From Protula sp. h YS-2021 (Eukaryota; Annelida; Polychaeta; Sabellida; Serpulidae): a DNA stretch of 64,000 bases. Every line of letters starts with the position of its first letter. The stretch's first letter is position 1. Below are positions 30,515-42,701 of the stretch, piece after piece. The notes beneath the pieces were generated by a model. It saw only the letters and a program-made list of their open reading frames with translations. It had not been told where the DNA came from and searched no databases. Position numbers and translations under genes: made by a program. The stretch covers positions 12,721,543 to 12,785,542 of the forward strand of contig OX457032.1 in the NCBI GenBank assembly GCA_949752745.1, read 5' to 3'.

Positions 30515-30526
30515 TGCTACAATTGG
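30515..30526. repeat. Target-site duplication, right copy
   Basis: Identical to 25641-25652; it marks the 5' border of the inserted minus-strand LINE. Confidence 0.9.
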
Positions 30527-31384
30527 ATCACGACACATAGAGCACCTCTAGAATTATTGACGGATGCAGGAAGTAACTTTGTGTCTTCGCTTTTTTCAGC
30601 AAATTTGTCAACTCTTTAAGATAGAGAAGTTTCAAGCAATAGTTAGAAAACCAAGTAGCAATGGTTTTGTGGAAATAATCAACTTTTCACTCGCTCAAAT
30701 GTTCTCTGAAGTCGAACATTTAGACCCTAATGAGTGGGATTTTTATTTACCGTTTGTTGCGATGGCCATGAGAAGCACAGAACACTCTTCGACTGGTTTT
30801 ACAGCAAATAAATTAGTTTTCGGGAAAGAATTTCACATGCCATATGATGCTGTGACACCAAGATAAAAGGGTTTTTGTGAGTGCAGTACGGACTAATATG
30901 TTGTTAAACTGAAGGATATTCTTTCAGATTTTCGTGAGGCTGCAAGAAATCAACTATAGCGAATGTTTAAATATCACCAGAGAGCTTATTGTAGCAGATT
31001 ACATACAAACAAGTATCAGCTTGGCGATCCAGTGTACTACTGGTTACCCGCTTTCAAAAGATTAGAATGCAAAAAGCTTTTGAGTTTCTAGCAGGAACCG
31101 TATTTTATTGTTCAAATTATCAGCGATGTAGTATATCGAATCCAATCCAGCGCTAGAATGAGCAGTAGAATTGTTCACCATAATCAACTAAAGCCAGCAT
31201 ACATTAGGGAAGACGATAAAAACGATGTTTCTTGGTTAACAGCAGCCGTAGAAAAGTTCTCTGTCAGGAAGACAACAAAACTTCCGAGACTTGAGGAATT
31301 TGAAATTACGGTAGAAAAGCCCAGAAGAAGAGGTAATAGGACCAGGCGGGAGCCAGAACGTTTTTCTGATCCTAAATATTGGTG
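30527..31384 (+). mobile_element. Gypsy-type relic, right part (integrase core and C-terminus)
   Basis: Continues the integrase of 25.3-25.65 kb after the inserted LINE: the second catalytic-aspartate region (LLTDAGSNF), then NGFVEIIN in place of the usual N-G-x-x-E segment, and the PYD end of the core. A frame-broken middle follows. The last ORF, 31158-31384, has the chromodomain-free tail common to Gypsy/Mag-type elements (VHHNQLKPAY, RRGNRTRREPERF). No clear LTR or polypurine tract was found after it. Confidence 0.8.
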
Positions 31385-32327
31385 AGAAACTATTTTCTAT
31401 AGTTTCGGGAAAATTCATCTCTAACACTTTAGAGTACTTTCAGAATAACAATATTGTTAAATACTATACAGTAACATTTTTTACATTAGAATCAATCAAC
31501 AATACTTAATTGTTCATTTCATTTCTGGACAATTTATCACTAAAATTAATTCAATTGGAGTATTCCAAGAATGACATGGGTACCCTTGGAGGTGTGTCGT
31601 CTGCAAAGACCGTCGCGAACATCAACAACATCATGGCAGCTGATTGCATAAATAGGAAAGCTTTTATTAAATTTCACTGCTCAAAGTTTATATTTATTAC
31701 CAAAATTATATTTATTATTAAGAATATTTATTTATTGTTTTATTTGGTTTTTACCGTAAACTTCGGCATGTCTTCAACGGTTTTTCAATGCTCGTTTTGA
31801 CCGAGGATTTTCCCTCTGGAGTGGTCTAGAAATCAACACCAAAAAACGAAACATGGCCAAGTTTTACTGCCAACTTCAGATTTACCACAACAGCTACAGC
31901 AGCTTGTAACCCAAACGTTTGTAAAATCTATGGCTTCAAATCAATTGGGGGATGATTTCGTTGGCAACCTTCACACCTCCTTTAATTTCGAAAACCAAGT
32001 CGGATCGTTCACTGGCCGTGCCACAAAAGCAACAAAAATTGAAAGGAAAATCCCCTGCGTTTTGAAACCTAAATCGATTCACTCTCAAGTAAATCACAGG
32101 CAGAAAGAAGAGAAATCGAGAGCCCGTATCCCGAGTTGTGCGTACAGCTAAAATAGCAGCATCGGTTTGTAGCCAGTATAGTTTTGAAGCTGCTGATGAA
32201 CAGCTGATGGTGCATCATATTAAACACAAAACAAACCGAAGTGTGCAGCTTTTATATGTAACATATTTGAGCACCACACTGTGACAGCAGAAGAAATGCT
32301 TGCTCATGGTTGTAATGTTTTTGTGTA
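31385..32327. other. Mostly non-coding, one short unrecognised frame
   Basis: A 73-codon frame at 31930-32151 (GNLHTSFNFENQ) shows no known domain but is richer in charged residues than random AT-rich frames. It may belong with the ORF at 32328-32936. Confidence 0.3.
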
Positions 32328-32936
32328 GTGTGTCGTTTTGCAGCATTTGGTCTGACTAGGTGTTGCTGTGTAACTGGTCCCGTGCTAGGTACCTCAGCTG
32401 ATTGGTTATCGGAGGAAATCAAAATGATTCCTTCTGCCGACATCCAGCAACGGAGGGTTAAGCAACACTCGGATGATCAAGAAGCCCATTTGCCAGGAAA
32501 GAAACCTTATTTTGGTAATTTGGATATTTCTGTCTGCTCTTTATACAAAGTAAATTCAATTGACCTTTTCCTAAATCATTCTGCTGTAAAGACAAAGTCA
32601 CCACAAATAGATTGCCTAGGAAAGAATATAACATCTAGCCCGACACCCATTCAAAAATTAGAAAATTTTATGCATGGTTTTGCAGGTAAGGCCGTACCGT
32701 TCCAAAAAGAAAGAAGAAATCCTAGCAAAAGGGTAAAAAGTGTAGTCAAAGTAAAATCGAATAAGCAAGACATCTTACAACTAAACAACGAATCGACCAA
32801 CCAACAAAAAGGTGAGAGTATCGCTTCAGATAGCATTAAAAACATGAGGGAGTTTGTAGAAACTTTTCCCTTGGCTGATGAATGCGATCATCTTTTAGAT
32901 TTTTATGTTATACGGTTAAAGAGGAGCAATTATTGA
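32328..32936 (+). CDS. Unrecognised 202-codon ORF
   Basis: The longest open frame between 31.4 and 38 kb. The product is hydrophilic and lysine-rich, with no membrane helix and no signal peptide. Segments such as QKERRNPSKRVKSVVKVKSN look like a basic nuclear signal, and the end (EFVETFPLADECDHLLDFY) could fold as a helix. The start codon is in an unremarkable context. It could be an exon of a host gene, an unrecognised transposon protein, or chance. It lies next to the Gypsy relic but does not resemble gag or env. Confidence 0.3.
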   Translation: MCRFAAFGLTRCCCVTGPVLGTSADWLSEEIKMIPSADIQQRRVKQHSDDQEAHLPGKKPYFGNLDISVCSLYKVNSIDLFLNHSAVKTKSPQIDCLGKNITSSPTPIQKLENFMHGFAGKAVPFQKERRNPSKRVKSVVKVKSNKQDILQLNNESTNQQKGESIASDSIKNMREFVETFPLADECDHLLDFYVIRLKRSNY

Positions 32937-35900
32937 ACGAGCAATAGTCGATTTAAAATGAGGTCAATTTAATGTACATAGATTATTGATTGTATATTCT
33001 TCTGTTTCATAAACAATGTGCGTCAATATATGCAAAGACAACATATTTTAAAGAAAATTCGATAGATTTATCTTTTTTTTTCATCTAAATGTCTAAAAAT
33101 AGTGTAATGTAAACACTATATCAACAATTGAACATCTACATTCAATATAAACAGTCAAAATTCACTAGTATCATCTGCATACAGCTTTAGTATTAATGAA
33201 TTACGTCTTTGTATTGGTCGCTAGACGGTTTAGATTCATGCGGGCATTGGAACCAGGAGCGAATGAGTGGTTTATTAATACGGCACAAAATTTATTACTT
33301 TATAGATCTCCACCAAGCAGATGATACAATATTTTGAAAACTGCGTTTTCTTCTTAGATAGCTCAACGCTGCATGCAATATATTGTTTATGTATTATATC
33401 ATTATCTTGAATGGAAATCTGCCGTGAGTTGCAGTAACAACAACAGGAGTGTTTATGTTGAGAAACGCAATGAATTCTTCAATATATTCCAGGTTATTTT
33501 AGTCTACAGGCTCTTTCTACAGACATTTGTGTTCGATGCTCGTGACACGTATTCTAGCTTACAACATTCATCTATTATTTTTGGGTTATATTAAATATGT
33601 GTGCTACCCAGGCTGGTCATGCGTATTTCAGGAATTCTTGGAATTTACTACAGTTTACTCACCATAGTTTACTTACATTTTGCCGCAGTTATGGTGTCAT
33701 CACCGTGCTGGTTGGCTATTTCCCATATACCGCCAATGGCTATTTCAACTGGAGGATTTCAAGTTCAAGTTTTACAGACGGATGTTTCAACTAGAGGATT
33801 TCAAGTTTACGGACAGATTTTGAACATTCTTGAATATTATGTGGACATTAATGAAGACATTTTAGTTGAAATTTATTGATTTTGTTAATTTAATGTATTA
33901 TTAGTCAATGTTCTGGTAATTTTCAAATTATTTAAACTTTAATTTGTTATTATTGGTAGGTATTTGTATGAAAATAGGGCATTTTGATTTCTTTTGGGAG
34001 GAGTTGCAGTATGATAGGGGTATAACCTTAACCTTTTCATTTTTCGGAGGGGTACGAGTGTAACAGAGTATAACATAACACTTAAGCATTTATTAAACTA
34101 GAGTTTGTAGAATTTATTAATTCACTAGCTTAATGTAAAAGTCTTACACATATCCATCACAATATATATTTATTTTACTGTTTTGTTTATCGAGCGGTGT
34201 TAGATTTTATTGATACTTTTTTTACCATTCTGTTGACGTATTCGTTTTCGACACTTAAACAGTGATATGATTTGGTCAATCAAAAAAAAAACTTCTACAA
34301 GACAAAAAGTTATAATGATTGCTATATATGTACTATAAAACTGAATTGACTAGGAGACGTCTGGTCCAGTTGGATTGTAATGGTTACTACGGTGTTATAT
34401 AGACAGTAATGATGATTTGCTCCCCTTAAAAACTATGCCTCAAATACAAATAAATTCGAGCAATGAATTTGAGATGAAAATTTTAAAAAATAAATTTGAA
34501 GAATATCGAGGAAAAGACTCGACTTTGCAGTGATCAAAATCATTGGCATGTGCTATGTGTCTGACATATTTTAAATCTGACTCCGTGTTCTCCACATATA
34601 GGCATGGTTTGCGTTTGATTGACAGCGCTTTGTCCCGTTTCGTTTTTGATCGACAGATTGTCAGTATGACAGCTCCTCACACGGTTTGGTATAAAAAAGC
34701 GAGACATGCCTGGTTCGGGGGCAGTCTTGATCCGGCTCCAAGCTGACTGTTCCGCTCTTCATGTAAATATTGTCATGATCTGTGAATACTGTGCATATTG
34801 TACGCTGTGAATACAATTTGAATGGAATAAACTGTAATACAAAGTTAATGCAATTCTTCGACAACAGCTGTACATTTAAACAAATACCATTTATTATTAC
34901 ATCACACATTTGTATTAAACTCTAACGGAGTTTCAAGTGCTATTGTAGAACTGCATAGTATAGTTTATTCCAGTCTTAAATTACCACAGCATAGTGGTTC
35001 AGACCATCAAAAGCAAAACATGCCCTTGATTCACCGAATCTGATACTCCTAGATTTGATTTGTTCTGATGGATCGTGCCTTCACACATCAAGGTAGAAGT
35101 GTGACTCTGAACGGCATTACATTGTCTGTTTATAGTTCTGTTGTGTTGAAATACATTCATGAGTGTGTTAATTTTAAAAAAATCGTTGATCGATTCAGCA
35201 ACCACAGTACGAGTATATTGGCAAGCGTTGTTTCTACTTGTAATCTTTAGTGTTTTGTCGTGCCCTTTGCTTACTTTATTTGAATCATATCCTGCAGCCA
35301 TTGGTCACGATTGGGACAATCCCATGCCGGATGAATCAGGCATTTAGTGGGAACAGTGGTAAAATGATTGTTTGTACAATTTCAAGCATTGGGGTCAGGG
35401 ATGAGCAGGTCTCTTTTGTTCTAAGTACGGCTGACATTTTCTCAAAAAATCGTATTAACATTCCGATGTTGAAACTCACAGCTGCAGTAGCGGCAGTTAA
35501 GATTAGAAAGTACATTCCTCCTCTTTTCGAGAGATATGAATATGCATTAAACCTATTTCTTTTGTGTAAACCATTATCCCTGTGTTTAAAGTTCAGTACT
35601 GTGTCAAAGACGAAAAAGGATGAAATCGTGAGTTTATATGGTCCCGGTTCCTGGGGGAACCTGAAGTAAGTATGGTCACTTTAGATAAAGATCGGACCTC
35701 AAGGAACATATGGTTTTTATCACATTGTGTGGTCTTTGGCGCGTAAAATTTAATTAGTAAAACATGAGTAGGTGGTTGTCTTGCGAGAAGATTTTTATGC
35801 TGTTTTGAAACATCCGATTTTACAAACAAAATAGGGTCACTTTACTAATCCAATAGTAGCGAACGTCCACTCATATGTTAACCATGAAGGTTGAAGCGTG

Positions 35901-38200
35901 ACTCTAAACGGTATTACTTGTCTGTTTATAGTTCTGTTGTGTTGAAATACATTCATGAGTGTCTTAATTTTTAAAAAATCGTGGATCGATTCAGCAACCA
36001 CCCAAGAATCAAAAGTAATAGGTTAGATGTTGTTCCCCTCTACCGTAGTCTAATTCTGAAGTGGAGTATTTTGGTCGTTTTGTAATAACAAAAAGAAAGG
36101 TCGTTACGTATTGAAACGTTTATGAGCGTCGATCAATAACTTTGCTCGCGTCAGAAATGTAGTAAGGATTTAGAGCGAGTTCAGAAAGAATTAATTCTAT
36201 AGTTTGACAGCTTTCCTTCGGGACTTTTAAATGGAATTGAAACTAAATCTCCCATTTTCTCCTCTGTGGGAGGAGTATGAGAAAGAATGATTCAAACTTC
36301 TGTAGCATTTTGTAAATTATTCTCTCTCGCTGACAGTCTCGGCTAGATGACAAATTGTTGTAAACATTCCTGTTGTAAAATAAATGCCATAATTACAAGC
36401 AGGTCATTGGCCCTCGACTGCATTAATGATTTTCCTTATATTTTGACACCAATCCATCTTTAAAGCATGAAGTGAAATATAATTGTTTGTCCTACTGCCA
36501 AATCAATTGTTGTAATACGAATTCTTCCATTTACCAAATCCTTAATATTGTCTTCTGTATTAGCAAAACTCCAGCATTCCATGCAGGATATGAAATATTT
36601 ACTTCAACATGGTACTTGTTGTTAAGGCGATGCGGGTAATTTGAGCGAAGGCTTAACTATTCTTCTGCAAACATGTGCCTTTAATTGACCTTGCTTGTTG
36701 TTTTACTTTCCTGGCCAAACTGATTTGTAATTAATTTTCTCGGTAAACTTTGGTTTTGGAAACCTCATCTTATTTCGGAACTCAGGAGACTTTTTATTAG
36801 TTACTATTAAACGGATAATTTACCAACAACTGTTATTAATTTCCATGTTTTCTAGCTACCAAGCATCCACCGTAAATTTGTTTTGGAAACAATTGCGTTG
36901 CCTGTAAAAATCAAAACTTCATTTTTCACGAAGACTTTAGGCTCTAAATCCGTGTATAATTTCAGAATGACAGCCCCTATTTTAAATCCATGTTTGACAT
37001 TTTTTTGCAATGATTATTTAATAGATTTATTTCGTTAGTTGCATTTGACTCAGGTGGCTGTGATTAAACGACAGAAATTTAACCCTTGATTTTTCACCTA
37101 CTTTATGAGGTGTCTGTAATTTACTTACAGCTCATTAGTGAGTTGTTTTGTGAGATCTGAAATGCTAGAATTTGGGGTCATTATTTAGTCAGGTAAAGGC
37201 ATGGCGAATTATTTGTCAATACTATGACTATTTGGACCCAATATAACTTACTGTAAGTGCCTTAAGTAGGAATTAGTAATGAATTTATTAGAATAATAAA
37301 AAGAATTTATACGAGAATTCTGTTTTAATCTTTTAAATTAAAATTTAATTTTGGACAAAGAAAAATTAAAAAAGCTTTTGATTAAATTCTAGTTGGCAGT
37401 TGCTTTCAACTGGAAAAAGTATAACTGCGTCAGTCTTCAGCTACTTCTGCAAGATTACAAAAGATATATTTCAATTTGTATGGCACAGAAAGAATGCATT
37501 TCGGTGTTACTGAAGGAAAATAAAAAGGAAAGGAGTAAAAGGAGCAGACACCGTAGAACAGATATGTATATTTTACCTTTGCAATCTAGTCAAATGGAAG
37601 TAACTGATAATTATAAGATAACCAGATATATTAGGAGTATCTAATTCACATGTTCTACTAGCTCACAAAAACTAGGTAGTTACAGTTTTTCTACGGCTGG
37701 ATATCGAAAGAGGAACTGATTTAAATCATAGATATTTCACAGGAAAAATAGTGTTCCTATCATTTCGTGGCATTTCTGTATAAATGAAACAACAAACTTA
37801 AAAGTTTTTTTCTCTATTTAGGTGTCCTCCATTGCGGAACATTGATCTTTCTAAATGGCAGCGGACGGACGGAACAACCAGATAAAATTTGATTTACGCG
37901 TTCATTGATGTTTACGACTGTAACGGTAAAACTGAAAATTAATAACAAATAAACGCGAATAAGTTTATAACTAAGTAACAAGCTACTGATATTTCATGGG
38001 AGAACAGCAAATTAACATGCAGCTAATCTGTGATTAAATTCATTTATGTTTATAAATTAATTTATAGTATGTCATTTCTAAGTAAATCAAAACTTAACTG
38101 AAAACATAATTATTACACCACAACTTGCAAATGCTAAAAAATATTACAAATTGTAATAGTACCAAAATACGCTGAATACTCCACAAGGAAAAACAACTGA
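32937..38200. other. AT-rich stretch without supported genes
   Basis: Only short unrecognised frames. Minor structures: a 41-bp imperfect doubling at about 33735-33805, a TATA-like box (34690) and an AATAAA (34826) 130 bases apart, and a 115-bp direct repeat (35090-35207 and 35888-36003). No exon or RNA gene is evident. Confidence 0.4.
35090..36003. repeat. Pair of about 115-bp direct repeats, 798 bp apart
   Basis: 35090-35207 and 35888-36003 share tagttctgttgtgttgaaat and the following sequence to gattcagcaaccac, with few differences. They may be ends of one mobile element or a local duplication. Confidence 0.7.
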
Positions 38201-39530
38201 AACGCAGAATGATAAAGTACCAGGATTTCAACCCAAGCAGATTTGCAGACAGATGCAGAAACGGCTCGATAACATCATTGCAATTGCCTCCACGTTATCA
38301 AAAATTATGGGAAAACGTTTATTGTCCAAAATTCAAGACAAGATTGCTACTAAAGCAAATCAGTTTAAAAAGCAACAAGGGACGGATATGTGTAATCTTT
38401 TATTTAAAGAAGTAATAAGGCATTATAATAGTATGGGATCAAGTATACTTGTGTGTTATGTAGATGCAAGCGAAGAAATCGATAGAGTAAATCACCGAAA
38501 AGTGTTTGATATCTTATTGAAAAATAATGTACCATTGTATATCGTGCGTCTATTAGCATATTCTTATCAAAAGCAAAGTATATCTCTAAGATGGGGTCAA
38601 ATTGTTTCATCAGAATTCACTGTTACTAATGGAGTCAGACAAAGTGGTGTTCTTTCACCGTTTCTTTTTAATATATATGTAAATGACCTAGGAAATTGAA
38701 TAATGTTAAAATAATTTAAAATATTGCTTTTTAGGAATTAATTTGATAAATCACATATTTCATGCAGATGATTTAATAATCTTAGCCTCATCTCTTAAGG
38801 GCCTACAGAAGTTAGTTAATGTGTGTTACGATTGTGGTATCAATTTAGACATATCTTTCAATGAAACAAAAACAAAATGTTTCATATTTAGAAGTAAAAA
38901 AGATAAAGACATCGAATACAAAAATATAACTTTAGGGCATCAAAAAATAATGTATTATGCAAAAGTACCTAGGCCATATTTTTGGCGATGATCTTAGTGA
39001 TGATGAGGATATTAAGCGACAAACGAGAGCTATATACTCCAGGGGTAATGCAATAATAAATAAATTTAATCAGTATTCAGAAGATATAAAAGTTATCTTG
39101 TTCAAAACATATATCAGTAACTTGTATACTTCCCAGTTGTGGTCGTGTTATAAGAAAGGGACTATGTATCAGTTCAAAATTGCTTATAATAATATTTTTC
39201 GTGCTTTTTTTTTAGTTTACATAGAAGATGTAGCATTCCATTCGAAATGGAATTACGTAATATTAGACAATATAATAAAATTATGGAAGTATATATTAAA
39301 AGTACATACAGAAGGTTACATGAATCAGAAAATGCAATTCTACGATCATTACGTACCAGTGATATCATGAGAAAATCTAATTTAATGCGCAATTGGTATA
39401 ATGTGTCGTATACAGTTAATGTATAGTAAATATGTTGATAAAGTATCTTTTATTGAAAGGCATTGTGAAGATTAAAATATGGACCTCGAGTCTGAAACAA
39501 AGCCATAAATAAAAAATAAATAAATAAACA
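38200..39530 (+). mobile_element. LINE reverse-transcriptase relic (5'-truncated)
   Basis: The plus strand encodes RT blocks in order: CYVDASEEIDRVNHRKVF, NGVRQSGVLSPFLFNIYVND, then after a stop HADDLIILASSLKGLQKL, and after a frameshift KYLGHIFGDDLSDDEDI with the thumb region. The catalytic box is HADD rather than the usual F/YADD. The 3' end reads atatggacctcgagtctgaa followed by an AATAAA-type tail (about 39480-39530). Pieces of the endonuclease are absent. The clade lies within the Jockey/CR1-like LINEs; I cannot fix it further. Confidence 0.8.
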
Positions 39531-40930
39531 ACCAAAAAACAGAAGCAACAAAAGCGCTAAGTAAATTAGGCGAAACAGAGAAACGGCATTAATTCTACAT
39601 GCAGAAATAGTAAAAGAATAGTAGGGCGTTAAACATTCAATAAACTACGGGATAACTTATAGAGAAAATAAGCAAACTAATAAAGAAATTGAAATATACT
39701 TGAAGGAATGATATCAATAAGTCACAAAGAATAGCTACATGTTAATGCAAGGAACTAGGATTTAGAGCAATAAGTCACACATAAGGTGATTTAAAATCGT
39801 GCTATACAAACAAATAAATGTCAAATTACATCAAAGTTTGATTGAATAAATTTCTGTACTATTTAAGACAAACAGTCTAAAAATGGCAATTTACCAATGG
39901 AATTTCAAGAACGAAGAATGAATGTTTTGAAATAAGAGCCTTATATACACGCATCATAATATGTGCGGAGTTAAACTTGTGCTAGCATCGAGCATATAGA
40001 TTTAGTACATTGAAGTTCATTTGACTTTTTTTGTCCTTTCGTATCCAGATGAAAGTTCCGTATTTCAAACGGTAGTCAGGGGTTTTATGTATCCATCGAA
40101 TAATTTCTAAATACGGGTGAGCCATAACGCGTTAATAATATTCCTCGTCGAAAGTAGAAAAATGCCAGCGCGCTGAGCATGCGAACATGACTCTTGGAAA
40201 TTTAAAACGTGCTTTATGTATAGAAATGAAACAAAACACGGAAGTAGGTCGGTCGGTAGCGTATTTGTGGGACAGGCATTGGAATATGGTGAGTAGAGAT
40301 TTGGGGTTTTATAATTAACTCTATATAGCTTTTCTGGTTGTACGGTGCATTTTTAAGAATGTTACCAGCAGGTGTTGCTGGAATGTGCTTCCACAGTACG
40401 AGTACTTGTACTCGTATACCAGGGTTGTACGTCTTAGCTCCTAGTCAACTCTGATTTGTATAAACCAAGTCACACTTTGAGCGTTCCGAATATAATGCGC
40501 AAAAATTCTACATTTGGAATACAAACTAAACCGGGTAAAAAAATGAAAGATGTCAAGTTTCTCTTGCACCAAAGATCAGTCGTGTTTTAAACAACCCGTA
40601 TGCTATTTTAAAAATTAATTGAAACTTTTAACAAATAGTGTTCGGATTCATTTTCTTTAGTGTTCCTAGTATGAGCTGTTTTTGCTATATTTCTTCTATA
40701 TTTTTCTATCATTTCTTTCGTTTCTTTACCCGATTCTCTCACAGTCGAAAGTAAAAATTCTTGCGCATTTTACTCGAAACACCCAGTGTGATTTGGCTTA
40801 TATCATTGTATATAGCATGTCAGTGCGGTGCGTAGAAACACTGTAGCATGCCGCTTCTTGGACCTAGGGTAGTCCCATCGGACCCTTTCTGTCTTCCTAG
40901 GGCAGAATCCTAGGTGACTCTTGCGGTCTT
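39531..40930. other. AT-rich spacer
   Basis: No gene or clear repeat seen; short A-rich stretches only. Confidence 0.4.
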
Positions 40931-41486
40931 CGCATGACAGCAAGAGTCTGTTCATATATTAGAACTCCATTGGCTATCCATCGAAAAACGAATTATATTC
41001 AAGTTGGTAATTTTACTTCAAAAAGCCTTGCATGGTGTGGCTCCACAGTATATTTCGGAACTTTTTACACTAAATCAACCTTCCAGAACTCTCCGATCCG
41101 GCAGTTTAAATAAATCTGTTATGTACACATAAAACTGGCAACAGTTACGGAGACAGAACCTTAGCAAATAGTGGCCCACGGCTGTGGAACGACCTCCCCT
41201 AGACTTTCGTAGCGAAGACTGTTTTTAATATTTAAAAGAAAGTTAAGACATTTATTTGTAAAGTAATTTACTACTCATTGGTTTAGTTTACTGTTATTAT
41301 TAATACCTTTTAGTTATATTAATTCTATGTTACACAACTAAGTATTACTTTCATATTGTTATGGATCTTATTACAGATCATAATAATGATATTTTATGTA
41401 TAAGTACAGTTTGTTGGGCTGTACAGCGCTTAGAGATTATGGACATCAAGCGCTTAGACAGCTCATATAATAAATAAATAAATACT
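40931..41486 (+). mobile_element. CR1-type LINE 3' end
   Basis: About 200 bases encode the typical end of CR1 ORF2 (LHWLSIEKRIIFKL, KALHGVAPQYISELF) and, in another frame, GPRLWNDLP. A 3' UTR follows that ends in a hairpin with the repeated motif agcgctta (41425-41460) and a short (ATAA)n tail. This hairpin plus short tandem tail is characteristic of CR1/L2-like elements. Strongly 5'-truncated, with frame breaks. Confidence 0.8.
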
Positions 41487-42180
41487 CAAATTCGGTAGTT
41501 TCCTTGTGGTCGAAAATAATGCGCCAGAGTATTTCTCAGTGTGCTTTTTAAGAAAAAGCCTGCTAGTCCGAACCTCGGTGCCCTGGAATGTGCACCGAAA
41601 GATCCAGAGTCATGAAAGTTGAGATCAGTGGTCATTTCTATCACAAGAACTGTGACCGTTTATGTCGTAGCAGAAGATAGAAAGGGTCCGCTGGGACTAG
41701 AGGAGATAGAACTGGTCACTGTAGATCATAACTGATGACAACAAAAAGTTCACTTATGATTAAACCCAATATGCCAGATCCACATTTGTCAACCCTTTCT
41801 ACACAAATATTCCTTATCTTGCGAAACGTGACAAAAGATATATTCAACCAAGGAAGATGTTCTTTTCAATTTCACCAATAAGCTAATTCGTACTTTCGGA
41901 TCTTTCTGGTGATGTGTCGTTTCGTCTGCGACCTTTTGGAGTAAATTATAAAAAATAATAAGGAAAACATATCAAAATTCTAATTTTCTGTCAACATGGA
42001 CGCTTTCGAATTTAAAAAGCCATCATATGATCTTTGAAAAACTATTTTACGTATTATTCAACCCCTTCAACAACCAACATGTGGTCGGCAAATTGGAATA
42101 TTGTTGATTTTTGTCGGTTTTTTTCTGTATATCCTTATCTCAAATGAATTCAGTCTTAACTTACTGGAAGACGATGCTGC
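41487..42180. other. Spacer without supported features
   Basis: No coding sequence or clear repeat recognised between the CR1 end and the foldback cluster. Confidence 0.4.
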
Positions 42181-42187
42181 AGACTTT

Positions 42188-42697
42188 GGGGTGTGGGATA
42201 TTTGACCAACCGCAATTTGACCAACCGCAATTTGACCAGCCTCTTAATGACAAAAATGGACATTTGATCAACTTCATAATTTATTGTTTTTCGTACCACT
42301 TAGTTCAGTTCAGTTGATGTTGTTGAAATAGCAGGCAAATTTGGTTTAATTTCTGGTTGAGAAATCCCGGTATTTATGCTAACACTGCGAATAAAACACG
42401 TACCTGAGATGACACTATAGCTTCCACCAGGTCTGGGTTGTTTGTATAACGCCTTGTATAACGCCGGATTACGGAGATAAACGGGGCACGTGGAACTCAG
42501 CCTTATGACACTCAATGACAGAGAGGGGATTAGCACATCTCTTTGATGAGCACTTCTTTGAAATTACTTTTTCTTACGAAACTTCGAACTCCTAGATTTA
42601 TAAGGTTATGTATATCTAAAACTGAAAGTTAGTTAAATGTTAGTTTTCCCATTAAGCGGTTGGTCAAATTGCGGTTGGTCAATTTGTATGTACCCCC
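42188..42697. mobile_element. Foldback element E (phrase GACCAACCGCAATTT)
   Basis: The left end carries 15-bp phrases (tttgaccaaccgcaa) followed by ccagcctcttaatg. The right end at about 42648-42690 is their inverse (cattaagcggttggtc, aaattgcggttggtca). The element is bounded by G/C runs (gggg at the left, ccccc at the right). AGACTTT precedes it, and AGAC follows. The interior of 380 bp has no recognisable gene. Confidence 0.75.
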
Positions 42698-42701
42698 AGA
42701 C

